From an uncultured Coriobacteriaceae bacterium (lineage in GTDB: Bacteria; Actinomycetota; Coriobacteriia; Coriobacteriales; Atopobiaceae), in assembly GCA_902780305.1 (NCBI GenBank), contig CACZFB010000002.1, positions 62,001 through 126,000 of the forward strand: a stretch of DNA of 64,000 nt, given 5' to 3'. Of the stretch, positions 26,045 through 34,903 are shown in pieces. The position numbers were made by a program, and so were the translations under genes. The notes under the pieces were generated by a model. It was not told where the DNA came from. It did no database searches and worked only from the letters and a program-made list of their open reading frames with translations. The first letter of the stretch is position 1, and the number at the start of each line of letters is the position of its first letter.

Positions 26045-26734
26045 GTGGAAGCTGCGGTTATTGCCCTGGGTGCGTTTGTTCTTGTGGTCGTTGGCCTGCT
26101 GGGCGCTGGCCTGGTGTGGGGAATCGGTCGTGCCGCCGGGTGGGGCAAGGGCGGCAAGAAGCAGCTTGCCGCCGCGCGCGAGCGCAAGCCCTATGCCTAC
26201 CTCGATGCCGAGTCGGGCGTCTCGAAGGAGCAGGTAATCAAGGTCGCCCAGGGATATGTGGACGACGGGGCGCTCGGCGTCCGTGCCCAAGACGTCGTGG
26301 AGACGTTCCGGCGCAGCGAGGTGCTGCGCAAGGACATCCTCTCGCTCCTTCGGCGGGAGTTCGAGGAGGGCAGCCTTACGTGGGACAAGTTCTCGATTCC
26401 CGTGGAGTCCGCCTGCGACGGCATACGCTCCAACTCCGTCGAGCTGGTAAACCGCATGCAGGCGTTCGATTCGGCCGAGTACCAGCGTCTGGATCGCATC
26501 GAGCGCGCGGGCGGGCTGGAAAACAAGCAGACGGACGCACATCGGCTGGCGGTAATGCGCTCCTCCCTGGACGAGATGGACAGCATACAGGATGCAAACG
26601 ACCGCCTGCTGCTCGAGCTGGAAAAGCTCCAGTCCGAGCTCAACAAGCTGTCCGGGGAGGACGTGGCGTGCGACACCGACGCCATCGCCAACGAGATTCG
26701 CGAGCTCACGCGGGACACGCACTACTACGCCTAG
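26045..26734 (+). CDS. Membrane-anchored coiled-coil protein of unknown function
   Basis: A 229-residue product starting at GTG with GGAGG five bases upstream; no in-frame ATG gives the hydrophobic N-terminus. Residues 3-26 are one transmembrane segment (VIALGAFVLVVVGLLGAGL), followed by a basic patch and a helical, highly charged cytoplasmic region. Heptad-like stretches occur near 140-200 (SLDEMDSIQDANDRLLLELE). No catalytic motif is visible and I do not recognise the family. It lies 106 bases upstream of argH on the same strand and may be transcribed separately, since a TACAAT box precedes argH. Confidence 0.75.
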   Translation: MEAAVIALGAFVLVVVGLLGAGLVWGIGRAAGWGKGGKKQLAAARERKPYAYLDAESGVSKEQVIKVAQGYVDDGALGVRAQDVVETFRRSEVLRKDILSLLRREFEEGSLTWDKFSIPVESACDGIRSNSVELVNRMQAFDSAEYQRLDRIERAGGLENKQTDAHRLAVMRSSLDEMDSIQDANDRLLLELEKLQSELNKLSGEDVACDTDAIANEIRELTRDTHYYA

Positions 26735-26800
26735 CGTGGCAACCGCGCATCTCCTGCTTCGCGGCCAAAAAGTGAACCCTGCTCTGGTAGGGTCATGCCA

Positions 26801-26806
26801 TACAAT
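26801..26806 (+). promoter_or_regulatory. Candidate -10 element for argH
   Basis: TACAAT lies 34 bases before the argH ATG. The same hexamer precedes purC and the first gene of the kinase operon. Confidence 0.4.
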
Positions 26807-26840
26807 AGGTAAATCGGACGATCGCAACAGGAGGCGGCTC

Positions 26841-28208
26841 ATGGCATTGTGGGGCGGCAGATTTGAGGGCGGCGTGGACGCGTTTACGCAGGAGTTCGGC
26901 GCGTCGCTGGAAGTTGACAAGAACATGGCCCAGCAGGACATTCGTGGCTCCATCGCACATGCCACCATGCTTGCCGAGCAGGGGGTTATATCGCAGGAGG
27001 ACGCACATGCCATCGTGGCCGGCCTCACGCAGATTGCCAACGAGATCGAGGCTGGGACCTTCGTGTGGAACGTGGACGACGAGGACGTGCACATGGCGGT
27101 GGAGCGCACGCTTACCGAGCGCATTGGCGCGGCGGGTGGTCGCCTGCATACGGGTCGCTCGCGCAACGACCAGGTGGCCACCGACATCCGCCTGCTGGCA
27201 AAGGACCTGTGCGCCGAGCTCATCGAGGGCAACCACGAGCTGCGGCGCGTGCTGGCAGACGTCGCGCAAAACAACCTGGACGTGGTGATGCCTGGCTACA
27301 CGCACCTGCAGCACGCACAGCCGGTGCTCTTCTCGCACCACATGCTGGCGTACTTCTGGATGTTTTCGCGAGACGCCACGCGGCTGCAGGCGGCATACGA
27401 CGCGGCCGACGCCAACCCGCTGGGCGCCGCGGCGCTTGCCGGTACCACCTATCCGCTCAATCGCGCGCGCACGACCGAGCTGTTGGGCTTCTCGCGCACC
27501 ATCCCCAACTCGCTGGACGCCGTGAGCGACCGAGACTATCTGCTAGACCTGGAATACGCGTGCGCCGTGAGCATGATGCACCTGTCGCGCCTGTGCGAGG
27601 AGATCGTGCTGTGGAGCAGCTCGGAGTTTGGCTACATAACGCTCTCGGACTCGTACTCCACCGGCTCGTCCATCATGCCGCAAAAGAAGAATCCCGACTT
27701 CGCCGAGCTCACCCGCGGCAAGACCGGCCGTGTGTACGGCGACCTCATGGCGCTGCTTGCCACCTGCAAGTCGCTGCCGATGGCCTACAACAAGGACCTG
27801 CAGGAGTGCAAGGAGGGACCCATCGACGCCGCGCGCACGCTGGGCGACTGCATGGCCATCATGGTCGGCATGCTCCAAACCCTCACGGTAAACGAGGACC
27901 GCATGCTGGCCGAGGCCGGCACGGGATTCTCGGCGGCAACCGACGTGGCGGACTACCTGGCCAAGCGGGGCATGCCGTTTAGGGAGGCGCATGCCGTGGT
28001 CGGGCATCTGGTCCTGGAGTGCGAGAAGCGCGGGTGCGGCCTGGAGGACCTCACGCTCGCGGAGCTGCGCGAGGCAAGCGAGCTCTTCCAGGAGGACGTG
28101 GTGGGCACGCTCGATCCGGCCGGAATTGCCCGCGCGCGCACGACGTATGGCGGAACGGGCAACGAGGCCGTAAGGGCACAGCTTGCGGAGGCGCTCGCCA
28201 CGCTGTAG
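26841..28208 (+). CDS. argH: Argininosuccinate lyase
   Basis: A 455-residue member of the fumarase/aspartase superfamily, normal length for ArgH. It splits argininosuccinate into arginine and fumarate, the last step of arginine synthesis. The N-terminal MALWGGRFEGG is typical, as is HTGRSRNDQVATD in the substrate-binding region. The superfamily signature with the catalytic Ser is GSSIMPQKKNP. The ATG at 26841 follows CAGGAGGCGG. No other arginine-biosynthesis gene is present in the window, so argH is isolated here. Confidence 0.97.
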   Translation: MALWGGRFEGGVDAFTQEFGASLEVDKNMAQQDIRGSIAHATMLAEQGVISQEDAHAIVAGLTQIANEIEAGTFVWNVDDEDVHMAVERTLTERIGAAGGRLHTGRSRNDQVATDIRLLAKDLCAELIEGNHELRRVLADVAQNNLDVVMPGYTHLQHAQPVLFSHHMLAYFWMFSRDATRLQAAYDAADANPLGAAALAGTTYPLNRARTTELLGFSRTIPNSLDAVSDRDYLLDLEYACAVSMMHLSRLCEEIVLWSSSEFGYITLSDSYSTGSSIMPQKKNPDFAELTRGKTGRVYGDLMALLATCKSLPMAYNKDLQECKEGPIDAARTLGDCMAIMVGMLQTLTVNEDRMLAEAGTGFSAATDVADYLAKRGMPFREAHAVVGHLVLECEKRGCGLEDLTLAELREASELFQEDVVGTLDPAGIARARTTYGGTGNEAVRAQLAEALATL

Positions 28209-28254
28209 CGTGGCGCGGCGGCTCTTGAGAACGGCGCGAGGAAGAGGGTGCGGC

Positions 28255-30744
28255 ATGGGCATGAGAAAAACGACGATGGCGCGCGCGTTCGCGCTCGTGG
28301 CAATGGCGCTGTTTGCCCTGTTGCTCGTGCCCTGCCCGTCGCAGGCCGCCGAGGACGACCTTGCCATCCAGATTGCGTTTAGCAAGGAGACCTACGCCGC
28401 GGGCGACACGGTGCGCGCCACCATAACGGGCACCAACGAGTCGGGATCCACGGTTGAGGGCGCGGTCCTCTCGGCATCCGTGCCCGATGGGTTCGCGGCA
28501 AGCGGCAACACGCAGACGACCGCCCAAAGCTTGGCGCCGGGCAGCTCCGTTACCCTGAACCTGACGCTCGCCAAGCAGCAGGGTGGCACGAGCTCCGGCT
28601 CCAGCACCCCGAACGCCACTCACCAGACGAGGCGGGAGGAAGGCGCCAAGAAGCTCACCCGACCCGAGGAGCTTGCAAGAACGGCAGACCCGAGCGCGTC
28701 CGTCGTGCCGCTGGCACTGTGCGGCGTCGCGGCCATCGGGGTGGCTGTGGTACTGGTGCGGCGTGGGCGTCACACCGCATCCACGCTCGTGGTGCTCGTG
28801 GTGACGGTGGCCGCGTGCGGGAGCCTTGCCGCACCCGAGGCTCGCGTGGCCCAGGCCGCCCAAGCCGTGCGCGAGGACGTGGAGCAGCAGGAGTCCACGG
28901 CCTTTACCTACGACGGCAAGGGCGTGGACCTTATGGTGGTGATGCGTGGCACCAAGGTGACGTCGGCAGCGGAGCCCGAGCAGGAGGCCACGCCGACGCC
29001 CACGCCCGACCCGAATCCGACACCGGACCCCGCGCCCACGCCCGACCCGAATCCGACACCGGACCCCGCGCCCACGCCCGACCCGGCCCCCAGCGCGCAG
29101 CCCAAAACAGCGACGGTCCACGTGATGTACGTTAACGACACCCACGGCTATTACAAGCTCGACGACTACAACAAGGCCATCGGCTATGCCGAACTCAAGG
29201 CACTCAAGGACAAGACCGACCCCGATCTGCTTCTGGATGCGGGCGACACCTTCCACGGCCAGTCGTTTGCCACCGTGCAACGGGGCGAGAGCATTGCCCG
29301 GCTCTTGGATGCCGTGGGCGTGGATGCCGTGACGCCTGGCAACCACGACTGGAGCTATCAGGACTCGCGGCTCAAGGAATTCGATTCCAAATACAATTTT
29401 GCCCTGCTGGCCGCCAACGTTTTGGCCAAGGACGGCAAGCCGTACTTCGAGCAGGGCTACATCGTGAGGGACGTGAAGTCCGACGAGGGCACCAAGGTGC
29501 GCGTGGGCGTGCTGGGCGTTATCGACGAGAGCTTCTATGCGACTCGTGCGTCCACGTGCGTGGCAAATGTGCAGCCGTTTGCCACGGCTGCGGACCAGGC
29601 GAGCGAGCTTGCGGCGAAGCTGCGTCGCGACGAGGGCTGCGACCTGGTTGTTGCGCTTACGCACCATCGCGCACCAAAGGGATTCATTGCGCAGACCAAG
29701 GGCATCGACGCAGTCGTGTCCGGGCACCAGCACATCCTTTTGGACAACACCAGCAAGGGAGAGGGCCTTATTAAGGACGCCGAGGGGCATGGCGTGGCGC
29801 TCGTGCAGGCGGATTACTACTTCCACTACGTCGGCACGCTCGACCTTACGCTCAACGACGGTGATGGCGACGGCACGTGGGACGACGTGGAGTCTTCTTC
29901 GAAACGCGTCGACTACGCGGCCATCAAGGACGAACCGGCTGACGAGACGGTCAACCAGCTCGTGTCAAAAATCGAGGCCGAGGAGCAAACGACGTTGAGC
30001 GCGTCGGTGGGTACGAGCAGCCAGGCGTACGACTATCCGTTTAGGGACCTCAACGGCAGCCAGCCAAGCGAGCTCAAGCTGTCGTGGGAGTGGCTGCGCA
30101 CCCGCGACGAACCCATTGGGCACGTGGTGACCGCGGCCTACCTTGCGGCTACGAAGGCCGACCTGGCGCTGGAGAACGCGGGCGGCATCCGTGACGGCAT
30201 ACCCAGCGGTCAGGTTACCTACAACAATGTGCTGTCCATCTCGCCGTACGGAAACACCTTGGAGACGCGCACGCTCACCGGCGCCCAGCTGCGCGCGGTG
30301 CTGGGCAAGTCGCTGCAAATAATGGCGGTGTGCAGGCAGAAGTACGATGAGCAAACGAATTACGTGCAGCAGCAGATAAACGACGGCAAGCCCATGCAAG
30401 AGGCCCTGGAGGGCGCGTCAAAGAATTTCGAGTGGCCCGACAACTCGGGCAACGTGCTCGTCTTGGGCGGCGCACAGCTTGCCGTGGACTGGTCCAATGC
30501 CAGCGCGCCCGCCATCACCAGCGTCAAGCTTGTAAAGGACGGAACGGAGCTCGACGATGCGGCCACCTACACCGTTGCGCTTAACAGCTACCTGCCCACG
30601 GGCGCCACGGCAGACTACCCGCAGCTGGCGCAGGCTCCGCTGGCCAAGGAGTGGGGCACGTGCGAACAGGCGATCAAGGACCTTGTTGGCACGGATTCTT
30701 GGGAGGAGACCGTCACCACGCTTACCGGTCCGGTACTGAGCTAG
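28255..30744 (+). CDS. Surface 5'-nucleotidase/metallophosphatase with internal membrane hairpin
   Basis: An 829-residue exported protein. A signal peptide (1-32, ending CPSQA) is followed by a beta-rich domain (about 35-120). Next come two hydrophobic segments (about 146-164 and 172-192) separated by RRGRHTA. A PTPDPNPTPDPAP repeat linker (about 240-275) follows. The metallophosphatase domain has YVNDTHGYY, DAGDTFHGQ, GNHDWSY, THHR and SGHQH. A 5'-nucleotidase C-terminal domain with ENAGGIRDGIPSG and SPYGNTL completes the enzyme, which probably releases nucleosides outside the cell. Hydrophobic segments between two extracellular-type domains are odd. The ATG at 28255 has GAGGAAGAGGG upstream. 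Confidence 0.88.
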   Translation: MGMRKTTMARAFALVAMALFALLLVPCPSQAAEDDLAIQIAFSKETYAAGDTVRATITGTNESGSTVEGAVLSASVPDGFAASGNTQTTAQSLAPGSSVTLNLTLAKQQGGTSSGSSTPNATHQTRREEGAKKLTRPEELARTADPSASVVPLALCGVAAIGVAVVLVRRGRHTASTLVVLVVTVAACGSLAAPEARVAQAAQAVREDVEQQESTAFTYDGKGVDLMVVMRGTKVTSAAEPEQEATPTPTPDPNPTPDPAPTPDPNPTPDPAPTPDPAPSAQPKTATVHVMYVNDTHGYYKLDDYNKAIGYAELKALKDKTDPDLLLDAGDTFHGQSFATVQRGESIARLLDAVGVDAVTPGNHDWSYQDSRLKEFDSKYNFALLAANVLAKDGKPYFEQGYIVRDVKSDEGTKVRVGVLGVIDESFYATRASTCVANVQPFATAADQASELAAKLRRDEGCDLVVALTHHRAPKGFIAQTKGIDAVVSGHQHILLDNTSKGEGLIKDAEGHGVALVQADYYFHYVGTLDLTLNDGDGDGTWDDVESSSKRVDYAAIKDEPADETVNQLVSKIEAEEQTTLSASVGTSSQAYDYPFRDLNGSQPSELKLSWEWLRTRDEPIGHVVTAAYLAATKADLALENAGGIRDGIPSGQVTYNNVLSISPYGNTLETRTLTGAQLRAVLGKSLQIMAVCRQKYDEQTNYVQQQINDGKPMQEALEGASKNFEWPDNSGNVLVLGGAQLAVDWSNASAPAITSVKLVKDGTELDDAATYTVALNSYLPTGATADYPQLAQAPLAKEWGTCEQAIKDLVGTDSWEETVTTLTGPVLS

Positions 30745-30747
30745 AAT
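30742..30747 (+). promoter_or_regulatory. Candidate -10 element for purB
   Basis: TAGAAT overlaps the stop codon of the nucleotidase gene and lies 35 bases before the purB ATG. Confidence 0.4.
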
Positions 30748-30782
30748 AGCCCCCAAGCACTCGTCGCACGAAGGGACCTTGC

Positions 30783-32126
30783 ATGATCGATCGCTACACC
30801 CGCCCCGAGATGGGCCATATCTTCTCGCTGGAAAACAAGTACGCCATCTGGCAGGAAATCGAGGTGCTCGCCTGCGAGGCCCATGCCGAGATGGGCCAGA
30901 TTGGCATCACGCGCGAGGAGGCCGCCTGGATCCGCGCGCACGCGGCGTTCAACCGCGAGGAGGTTGACGCCATCGAGGAGGTCACCAACCACGACGTGAT
31001 CGCGTTTCTCACCAACATGGGGTCCTACATCGACAAGGACGTGCCCGAGGATGAGCCCAAGCCCAGCCGCTGGGTGCACTACGGCATGACCAGCTCCGAC
31101 CTGGGCGACACGGCCCTGTGCTACCAGCTGGCTCAGGCGACCGACCTCATAATCGAGGACGTGCGCGAGCTGGGCAAGATCTGCCGCCGCCGCGCCTTCG
31201 AAGAGCGTGACACCCTATGCGTGGGACGTACGCACGGCATCCACGCCGAGCCCATGACGTTTGGCATGAAGTTTGGCAGCTGGGCATGGGAGCTGCGCCG
31301 CGACCTGGACCGCCTTGTCGACGCGCGCAAACAGGTGGCCGTTGGTGCCATCTCCGGCGCCGTGGGCACGTACTCGTCCATTGACCCCTACATCGAGCAG
31401 TACGTGTGCGAGCACATGGGGCTTATGGGTGACCCGCTGTCCACTCAGGTGGTAAGTCGCGACCACCACGCGTACCTTGCCGGCGTGCTCGCCACCACGG
31501 CGGCAACCTGCGAGCGTCTGGCGCTCGAGGTGCGCAACCACCAAAAGACCGACACGCTCGAGGCCGAGGAGCCGTTCCGCCGTGGACAAAAGGGCAGCTC
31601 CGCCATGCCGCACAAGCGCAACCCCATTACCGTAGAGAAGGTCTGTGGCCTCTCGCGCGTGGTAAAGGCAAACGCGCAGGTGGCGTTCGACAACGTGGCG
31701 CTCTGGCACGAGCGCGACATCAGCCACAGCTCCAACGAGCGCGTGGCGCTGGCCGACAGCTTTATTGCCCTGGACCACATGCTTCGCTGCCTGATTCGCA
31801 TTCTGGACGGCCTGGTACTCTATCCGGCGCGCATGGAGGCGAACCTCAACAGCACGCGTGGCCTCATCTTTTCCAGCAAGGTGCTGCTCGCGCTCGTGGA
31901 CACCGGAATCACGCGCGAGGATGCCTACAAGATCGTGCAGCGCAATTCCATGGCCGTGTGGGACGACGTGCAGCAGGCGCGCGCCGGCAAGACGCTGCGC
32001 GAGCGCCTGGAGGACGACGTCGAGTGCACGCTGACACCCGCCCAGTTGGATCAGATCTTCGACCCGCGCGCGTTTCTCTCGCGGGTGGACGTGGTGTTCG
32101 ACCGCCTGGAGACGCTCAGCTTCTAG
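30783..32126 (+). CDS. purB: Adenylosuccinate lyase
   Basis: A 447-residue enzyme acting twice in purine synthesis, cleaving SAICAR and adenylosuccinate with release of fumarate. The start MIDRYTRPEM and the substrate motif KWVHYGMTSSD-like RWVHYGMTSSDLGD are typical of PurB. The superfamily signature is GSSAMPHKRNP. The ATG at 30783 follows GAAGGG. purC, which makes the SAICAR it uses, lies 4.4 kb downstream on the same strand but in a separate transcription unit. Confidence 0.97.
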   Translation: MIDRYTRPEMGHIFSLENKYAIWQEIEVLACEAHAEMGQIGITREEAAWIRAHAAFNREEVDAIEEVTNHDVIAFLTNMGSYIDKDVPEDEPKPSRWVHYGMTSSDLGDTALCYQLAQATDLIIEDVRELGKICRRRAFEERDTLCVGRTHGIHAEPMTFGMKFGSWAWELRRDLDRLVDARKQVAVGAISGAVGTYSSIDPYIEQYVCEHMGLMGDPLSTQVVSRDHHAYLAGVLATTAATCERLALEVRNHQKTDTLEAEEPFRRGQKGSSAMPHKRNPITVEKVCGLSRVVKANAQVAFDNVALWHERDISHSSNERVALADSFIALDHMLRCLIRILDGLVLYPARMEANLNSTRGLIFSSKVLLALVDTGITREDAYKIVQRNSMAVWDDVQQARAGKTLRERLEDDVECTLTPAQLDQIFDPRAFLSRVDVVFDRLETLSF

Positions 32127-32135
32127 CCATTACGC

Positions 32136-32166
32136 CCAATCAAAGGGGGTAACCCCCTTTGATTGG
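32136..32166. repeat. Family B palindrome
   Basis: Perfect 14-bp arms CCAATCAAAGGGGG around the loop TAA, between purB and the TSCPD gene. Confidence 0.92.
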
Positions 32167-32204
32167 TGCGCCTTGTAAGGGGTAGCTCCCCGATAGGAGG
32201 ACGT

Positions 32205-32477
32205 ATGTATCAGATGGACTTCACACCTACGCGCGTGTGCCCGCGCAACATTCACGTGGCCGTCTCCGACGACGGCGCGACCGTGGAGGAGGTTCGTTTT
32301 GACGGCGGTTGCAACGGCAATACCAAGGCCGTGGCGAAGCTCGTGCAGGGCAAGCCGGTAGACGAGGTCGTGGAGCTCCTGGAGGGCAACCTCTGCGGGC
32401 ACCGCGGGACCTCGTGCGCCGACCAGATGACGCGAGCGCTGCGCCAGGCGCAGGAGGCGGCTCGTGCGCTGGCCTAG
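32205..32477 (+). CDS. Small TSCPD-domain protein
   Basis: A 90-residue protein matching the stand-alone TSCPD family (TIGR03905-like). The core is VRFDGGCNGNTKAVAKLV, followed by CGHRGTSCADQMTRAL; Cys residues in both halves could bind metal. The same domain occurs at the C-terminus of some ribonucleotide reductases, where it is thought to contact nucleic acid or metal, but the stand-alone form has no firm function. The ATG at 32205 follows an excellent ATAGGAGGACG ribosome site. Its 3' end overlaps the next gene by 14 bases. Confidence 0.85.
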   Translation: MYQMDFTPTRVCPRNIHVAVSDDGATVEEVRFDGGCNGNTKAVAKLVQGKPVDEVVELLEGNLCGHRGTSCADQMTRALRQAQEAARALA

Positions 32478-34035
32478 CATCTCTAGGCGTGGGCTCTTTA
32501 GGGGCGCCGGCATCGCTGCCGCGACGGGAGCCGTCGTGGGGGTGCTGCCGGGCTGCACCAACCCAGAGCAGCAGGATGTTCCCGAGCCGCTGGTGGTGGA
32601 TTCCGACAAGGCCATCAACGTGCTTGAGGAGTACGAGGAGGTGGACCTCGAGCTTAAGGAGACCAACTCGTGGAACATCCCCCTGGGTAGCGTGCCGCAC
32701 GAGGGAACGGGCACATGGCTGCCCGTAACACAAACGGGGTCCTCGGCGTCTCCCATGGTGCGGGGCTGCGTGCTCTCCACCGAGAAGGGCGAGGTGGTCG
32801 AGGTGCTGCACGACGTGCGCGGCGACAACCACAACACGGTAATCTTCGACGCGCGCTGTTCCAACGAGGTGTATGCGTGGGTCGAGCTCGACTACCTTAC
32901 CCATGAGTGGACGCTGTATGCGGCGTCACTGGACAACGGAAAGCTCGGGTCGGATGCCGCCACGCTGTGGCAGGCCAACGCCGACTACGATCCGCCGGGA
33001 TTCGCCTGCGTAGGCAAGCGCGTGCTCTGGCAGGTAATGCCGGCGCTGGGGGGAACCAAGACCAAGGAGCACTCGTTTTGCTACCTGTGGAAGTTGGGCG
33101 GAGACAATGCCCAGGCGGTGGTGGAGTCCCCGGGGCGGTTTGCCATCGCGCCCTGCATATCGGGCGACGTCGCGGTGCTCGTGCCTCGCGTGCGTGCCAA
33201 CGAGGGCGTGTACTACGGCGTAACGGCCTATGCCATCGACGACGACCTGGCAACCGTGGTGGACCAGCTCGTGCTGCCGCAAACCATCAAGCCGTTCTAT
33301 GCGGTGTATGTGGGCAATCGCTTTGCCATATCCATCGAGGCGAGCTACAGCTCCGGCGGCATGTTTGGTTCCATGGGCACCTACATTGGCCCCAGCGACG
33401 GCCCCTTTGTTAAGGTTCCCCGTGAGCCGAGCGCAAACGTGGCGGGCAAGGGCGACCAGTTTATTATTAAGAGCCGCACCTCGTACTTTGTGGTGGACGT
33501 GCGCAAGTCCACCTACTCGATCCTTACGGCCGTCAACCGGTGTGTGGACTACGGCGAGTTCCCCGCTCGGGTGGGGGAGTCCGACGACTTCGTTACGTTT
33601 GCCACGGTAAAGGACGAGCAGTCCGGTCCGCAGGGCGCGGCGCGGGGGCGCGTGGGGCGCGTCTGCTGGGATTGCGAGCTGTGGCAGGGCGCGGGGCGCG
33701 TCTGCTGGGATTGCGAGCTGTGGCGCAAAATCTGTCGGGATTCGTGGCCGTGGCGCCACTGCTTTGATTCTGAGCAGATTTTGCGCCACAGCATTGATTC
33801 TCGGCAGATTCCTTGCCACGGCGTCGTTTTTCAGCAGAGAGTCCCGAGAGTCCCGACCGGCGGGTGCGCTGAGAAAAGGGGCCAAACCCCTTTTCTCCAC
33901 ATGAGCCAACATGAACAGGCTGAGGTTATGCAACGAGCGGTACGCCTTTCTCTCAAAGAGCGGCTTCATGTTGTAGCGACCCACGCATCGCGTGGCGTTA
34001 CTTTTCACGGGCCGGCACATTCTGGCCAGTCCTGA
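32464..34035 (+). CDS. Tat-exported lipoprotein whose 3' end runs into a repeat cluster
   Basis: A 523-residue frame from a GTG with AGGAGG upstream, inside the end of the TSCPD gene. The N-terminus has a twin-arginine motif (SRRGLFRGAG) and a lipobox ending LPGC, so it should be exported folded and lipidated. Residues about 55-390 look like a beta-propeller-type domain with repeated Trp/Tyr-rich strands; no enzyme motif is visible. From base 33640 on, the coding frame crosses six copies of a 24-bp repeat and a family C palindrome. The last 130 residues therefore look like read-through of intergenic sequence (VGRVCWDCELW twice). The native C-terminus was probably replaced. Confidence 0.75.
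   Translation: MRWPSISRRGLFRGAGIAAATGAVVGVLPGCTNPEQQDVPEPLVVDSDKAINVLEEYEEVDLELKETNSWNIPLGSVPHEGTGTWLPVTQTGSSASPMVRGCVLSTEKGEVVEVLHDVRGDNHNTVIFDARCSNEVYAWVELDYLTHEWTLYAASLDNGKLGSDAATLWQANADYDPPGFACVGKRVLWQVMPALGGTKTKEHSFCYLWKLGGDNAQAVVESPGRFAIAPCISGDVAVLVPRVRANEGVYYGVTAYAIDDDLATVVDQLVLPQTIKPFYAVYVGNRFAISIEASYSSGGMFGSMGTYIGPSDGPFVKVPREPSANVAGKGDQFIIKSRTSYFVVDVRKSTYSILTAVNRCVDYGEFPARVGESDDFVTFATVKDEQSGPQGAARGRVGRVCWDCELWQGAGRVCWDCELWRKICRDSWPWRHCFDSEQILRHSIDSRQIPCHGVVFQQRVPRVPTGGCAEKRGQTPFLHMSQHEQAEVMQRAVRLSLKERLHVVATHASRGVTFHGPAHSGQS
33662..33838. repeat. Cluster of six 24-bp repeats, three forward and three inverted
   Basis: Units at 33662-33685, 33701-33724 and 33731-33754 read TCTGCTGGGATTGCGAGCTGTGGC or a variant. 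Units at 33755-33778, 33785-33808 and 33815-33838 are the same motif inverted (GCCAC...CAGA). The two sets meet at GTGGC|GCCAC (33754/33755), giving an overall dyad. Spacing of 30-39 bp without unique spacers of constant length argues against CRISPR. Confidence 0.85.
33871..33897. repeat. Family C palindrome, inverted copy
   Basis: GAGAAAAGGGG, CCAAA, CCCCTTTTCTC: the exact reverse complement of the copy at 12500-12526, here inside the open frame of the Tat lipoprotein. Confidence 0.9.
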
Positions 34036-34141
34036 ACGTACGGTCCCCTAAATTCGAAGGGATAGCCCCCGCACTCGGCGCATCTGCGTTACACTAATAA
34101 ATACCCCAAATACAGCCGTAACGCGAAGTGAGGAGACGGGC

Positions 34142-34888
34142 ATGAGCGCAGACGAGATTAGAATCCTTCTGGTTGAGGACGAGAAGGCCATCCGCGACGC
34201 GGTTGCGGCCTATTTTGAGAGTGACGATCGTGAGAACTACGTTGTGCGCGGTGTTGGCGACGGACAGAGCGCGCTGGAGGAGTTCCAAAAGCATTCGTTC
34301 GACATCGTGATCTTGGACCTCATGCTTCCCAAGCTGTCTGGCGAGCGCGTGTGCCGCGCCATTCGCGAGACGTCCAAGGTGCCCATCATTATGGTAACGG
34401 CAAAGGGCGAGACCGAGGACCGGGTTATAGGTCTGGAGATCGGCGCCGACAAGTACATCGTAAAGCCCTTCTCGCCGCGTGTGCTGGTTGCCGAGGTCCG
34501 CGCCATGCTGCGCCGCACGCAGAGCGAGAGCGAGCCTCAGCTGGAGGTTCTCGACTTCGGCGACCTCGTAATCGACATCTCGGGCCACAAGGTTACCATC
34601 AACGACGAGGAGATCGACCTCACGGCCTCGGAGTTCAAGCTGCTCACCACCCTCGCCCGCTTCCCGGGACGCGTGTACACGCGCATGGAGCTCGTGGAGA
34701 AGGTGCTGGGCTACGACTTCGAGGGCTACGAGCGTACCATCGACTCGCACGTAAAGAACCTGCGCGCCAAGCTGGGCGACGACCCGCGCAATCCGCGCTG
34801 GCTCTACACCGTGCACGGCGTCGGCTATCGCTTTGAGTCTCCCGACAAGGGCGACAAGGGCAAGGCCGCTCGCGCTCGCGCCAAGTAA
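34142..34888 (+). CDS. OmpR-family response regulator
   Basis: A 248-residue response regulator. The receiver has acidic VEDE near residues 11-14, the phospho-acceptor Asp in VILDLMLPK, and Lys in YIVKPFSPR. The winged-helix domain contains LTASEFKLLTTL and HVKNLRAKLGDD with the C-terminal hairpin VHGVGYRFE. Together with the kinase downstream it resembles the RegX3/MtrA-type pairs of Actinomycetota. The ATG at 34142 follows GTGAGGAGACGG. A TACACT hexamer at 34090-34095 is a candidate -10. Confidence 0.95.
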   Translation: MSADEIRILLVEDEKAIRDAVAAYFESDDRENYVVRGVGDGQSALEEFQKHSFDIVILDLMLPKLSGERVCRAIRETSKVPIIMVTAKGETEDRVIGLEIGADKYIVKPFSPRVLVAEVRAMLRRTQSESEPQLEVLDFGDLVIDISGHKVTINDEEIDLTASEFKLLTTLARFPGRVYTRMELVEKVLGYDFEGYERTIDSHVKNLRAKLGDDPRNPRWLYTVHGVGYRFESPDKGDKGKAARARAK

Positions 34889-34903
34889 TGCGGACGCGTC
34901 CCG

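Noticed and set aside
25697..27274. A 525-codon minus-strand frame over the region before argH
   Set aside because: It runs through the perfect palindrome at 25885 and antisense to argH. No conserved motif or ribosome site supports it.
33662..33838. Possible CRISPR array
   Set aside because: The repeats are imperfect, half are inverted, intervals are 6-16 bases without unique spacers, and no cas gene is present.
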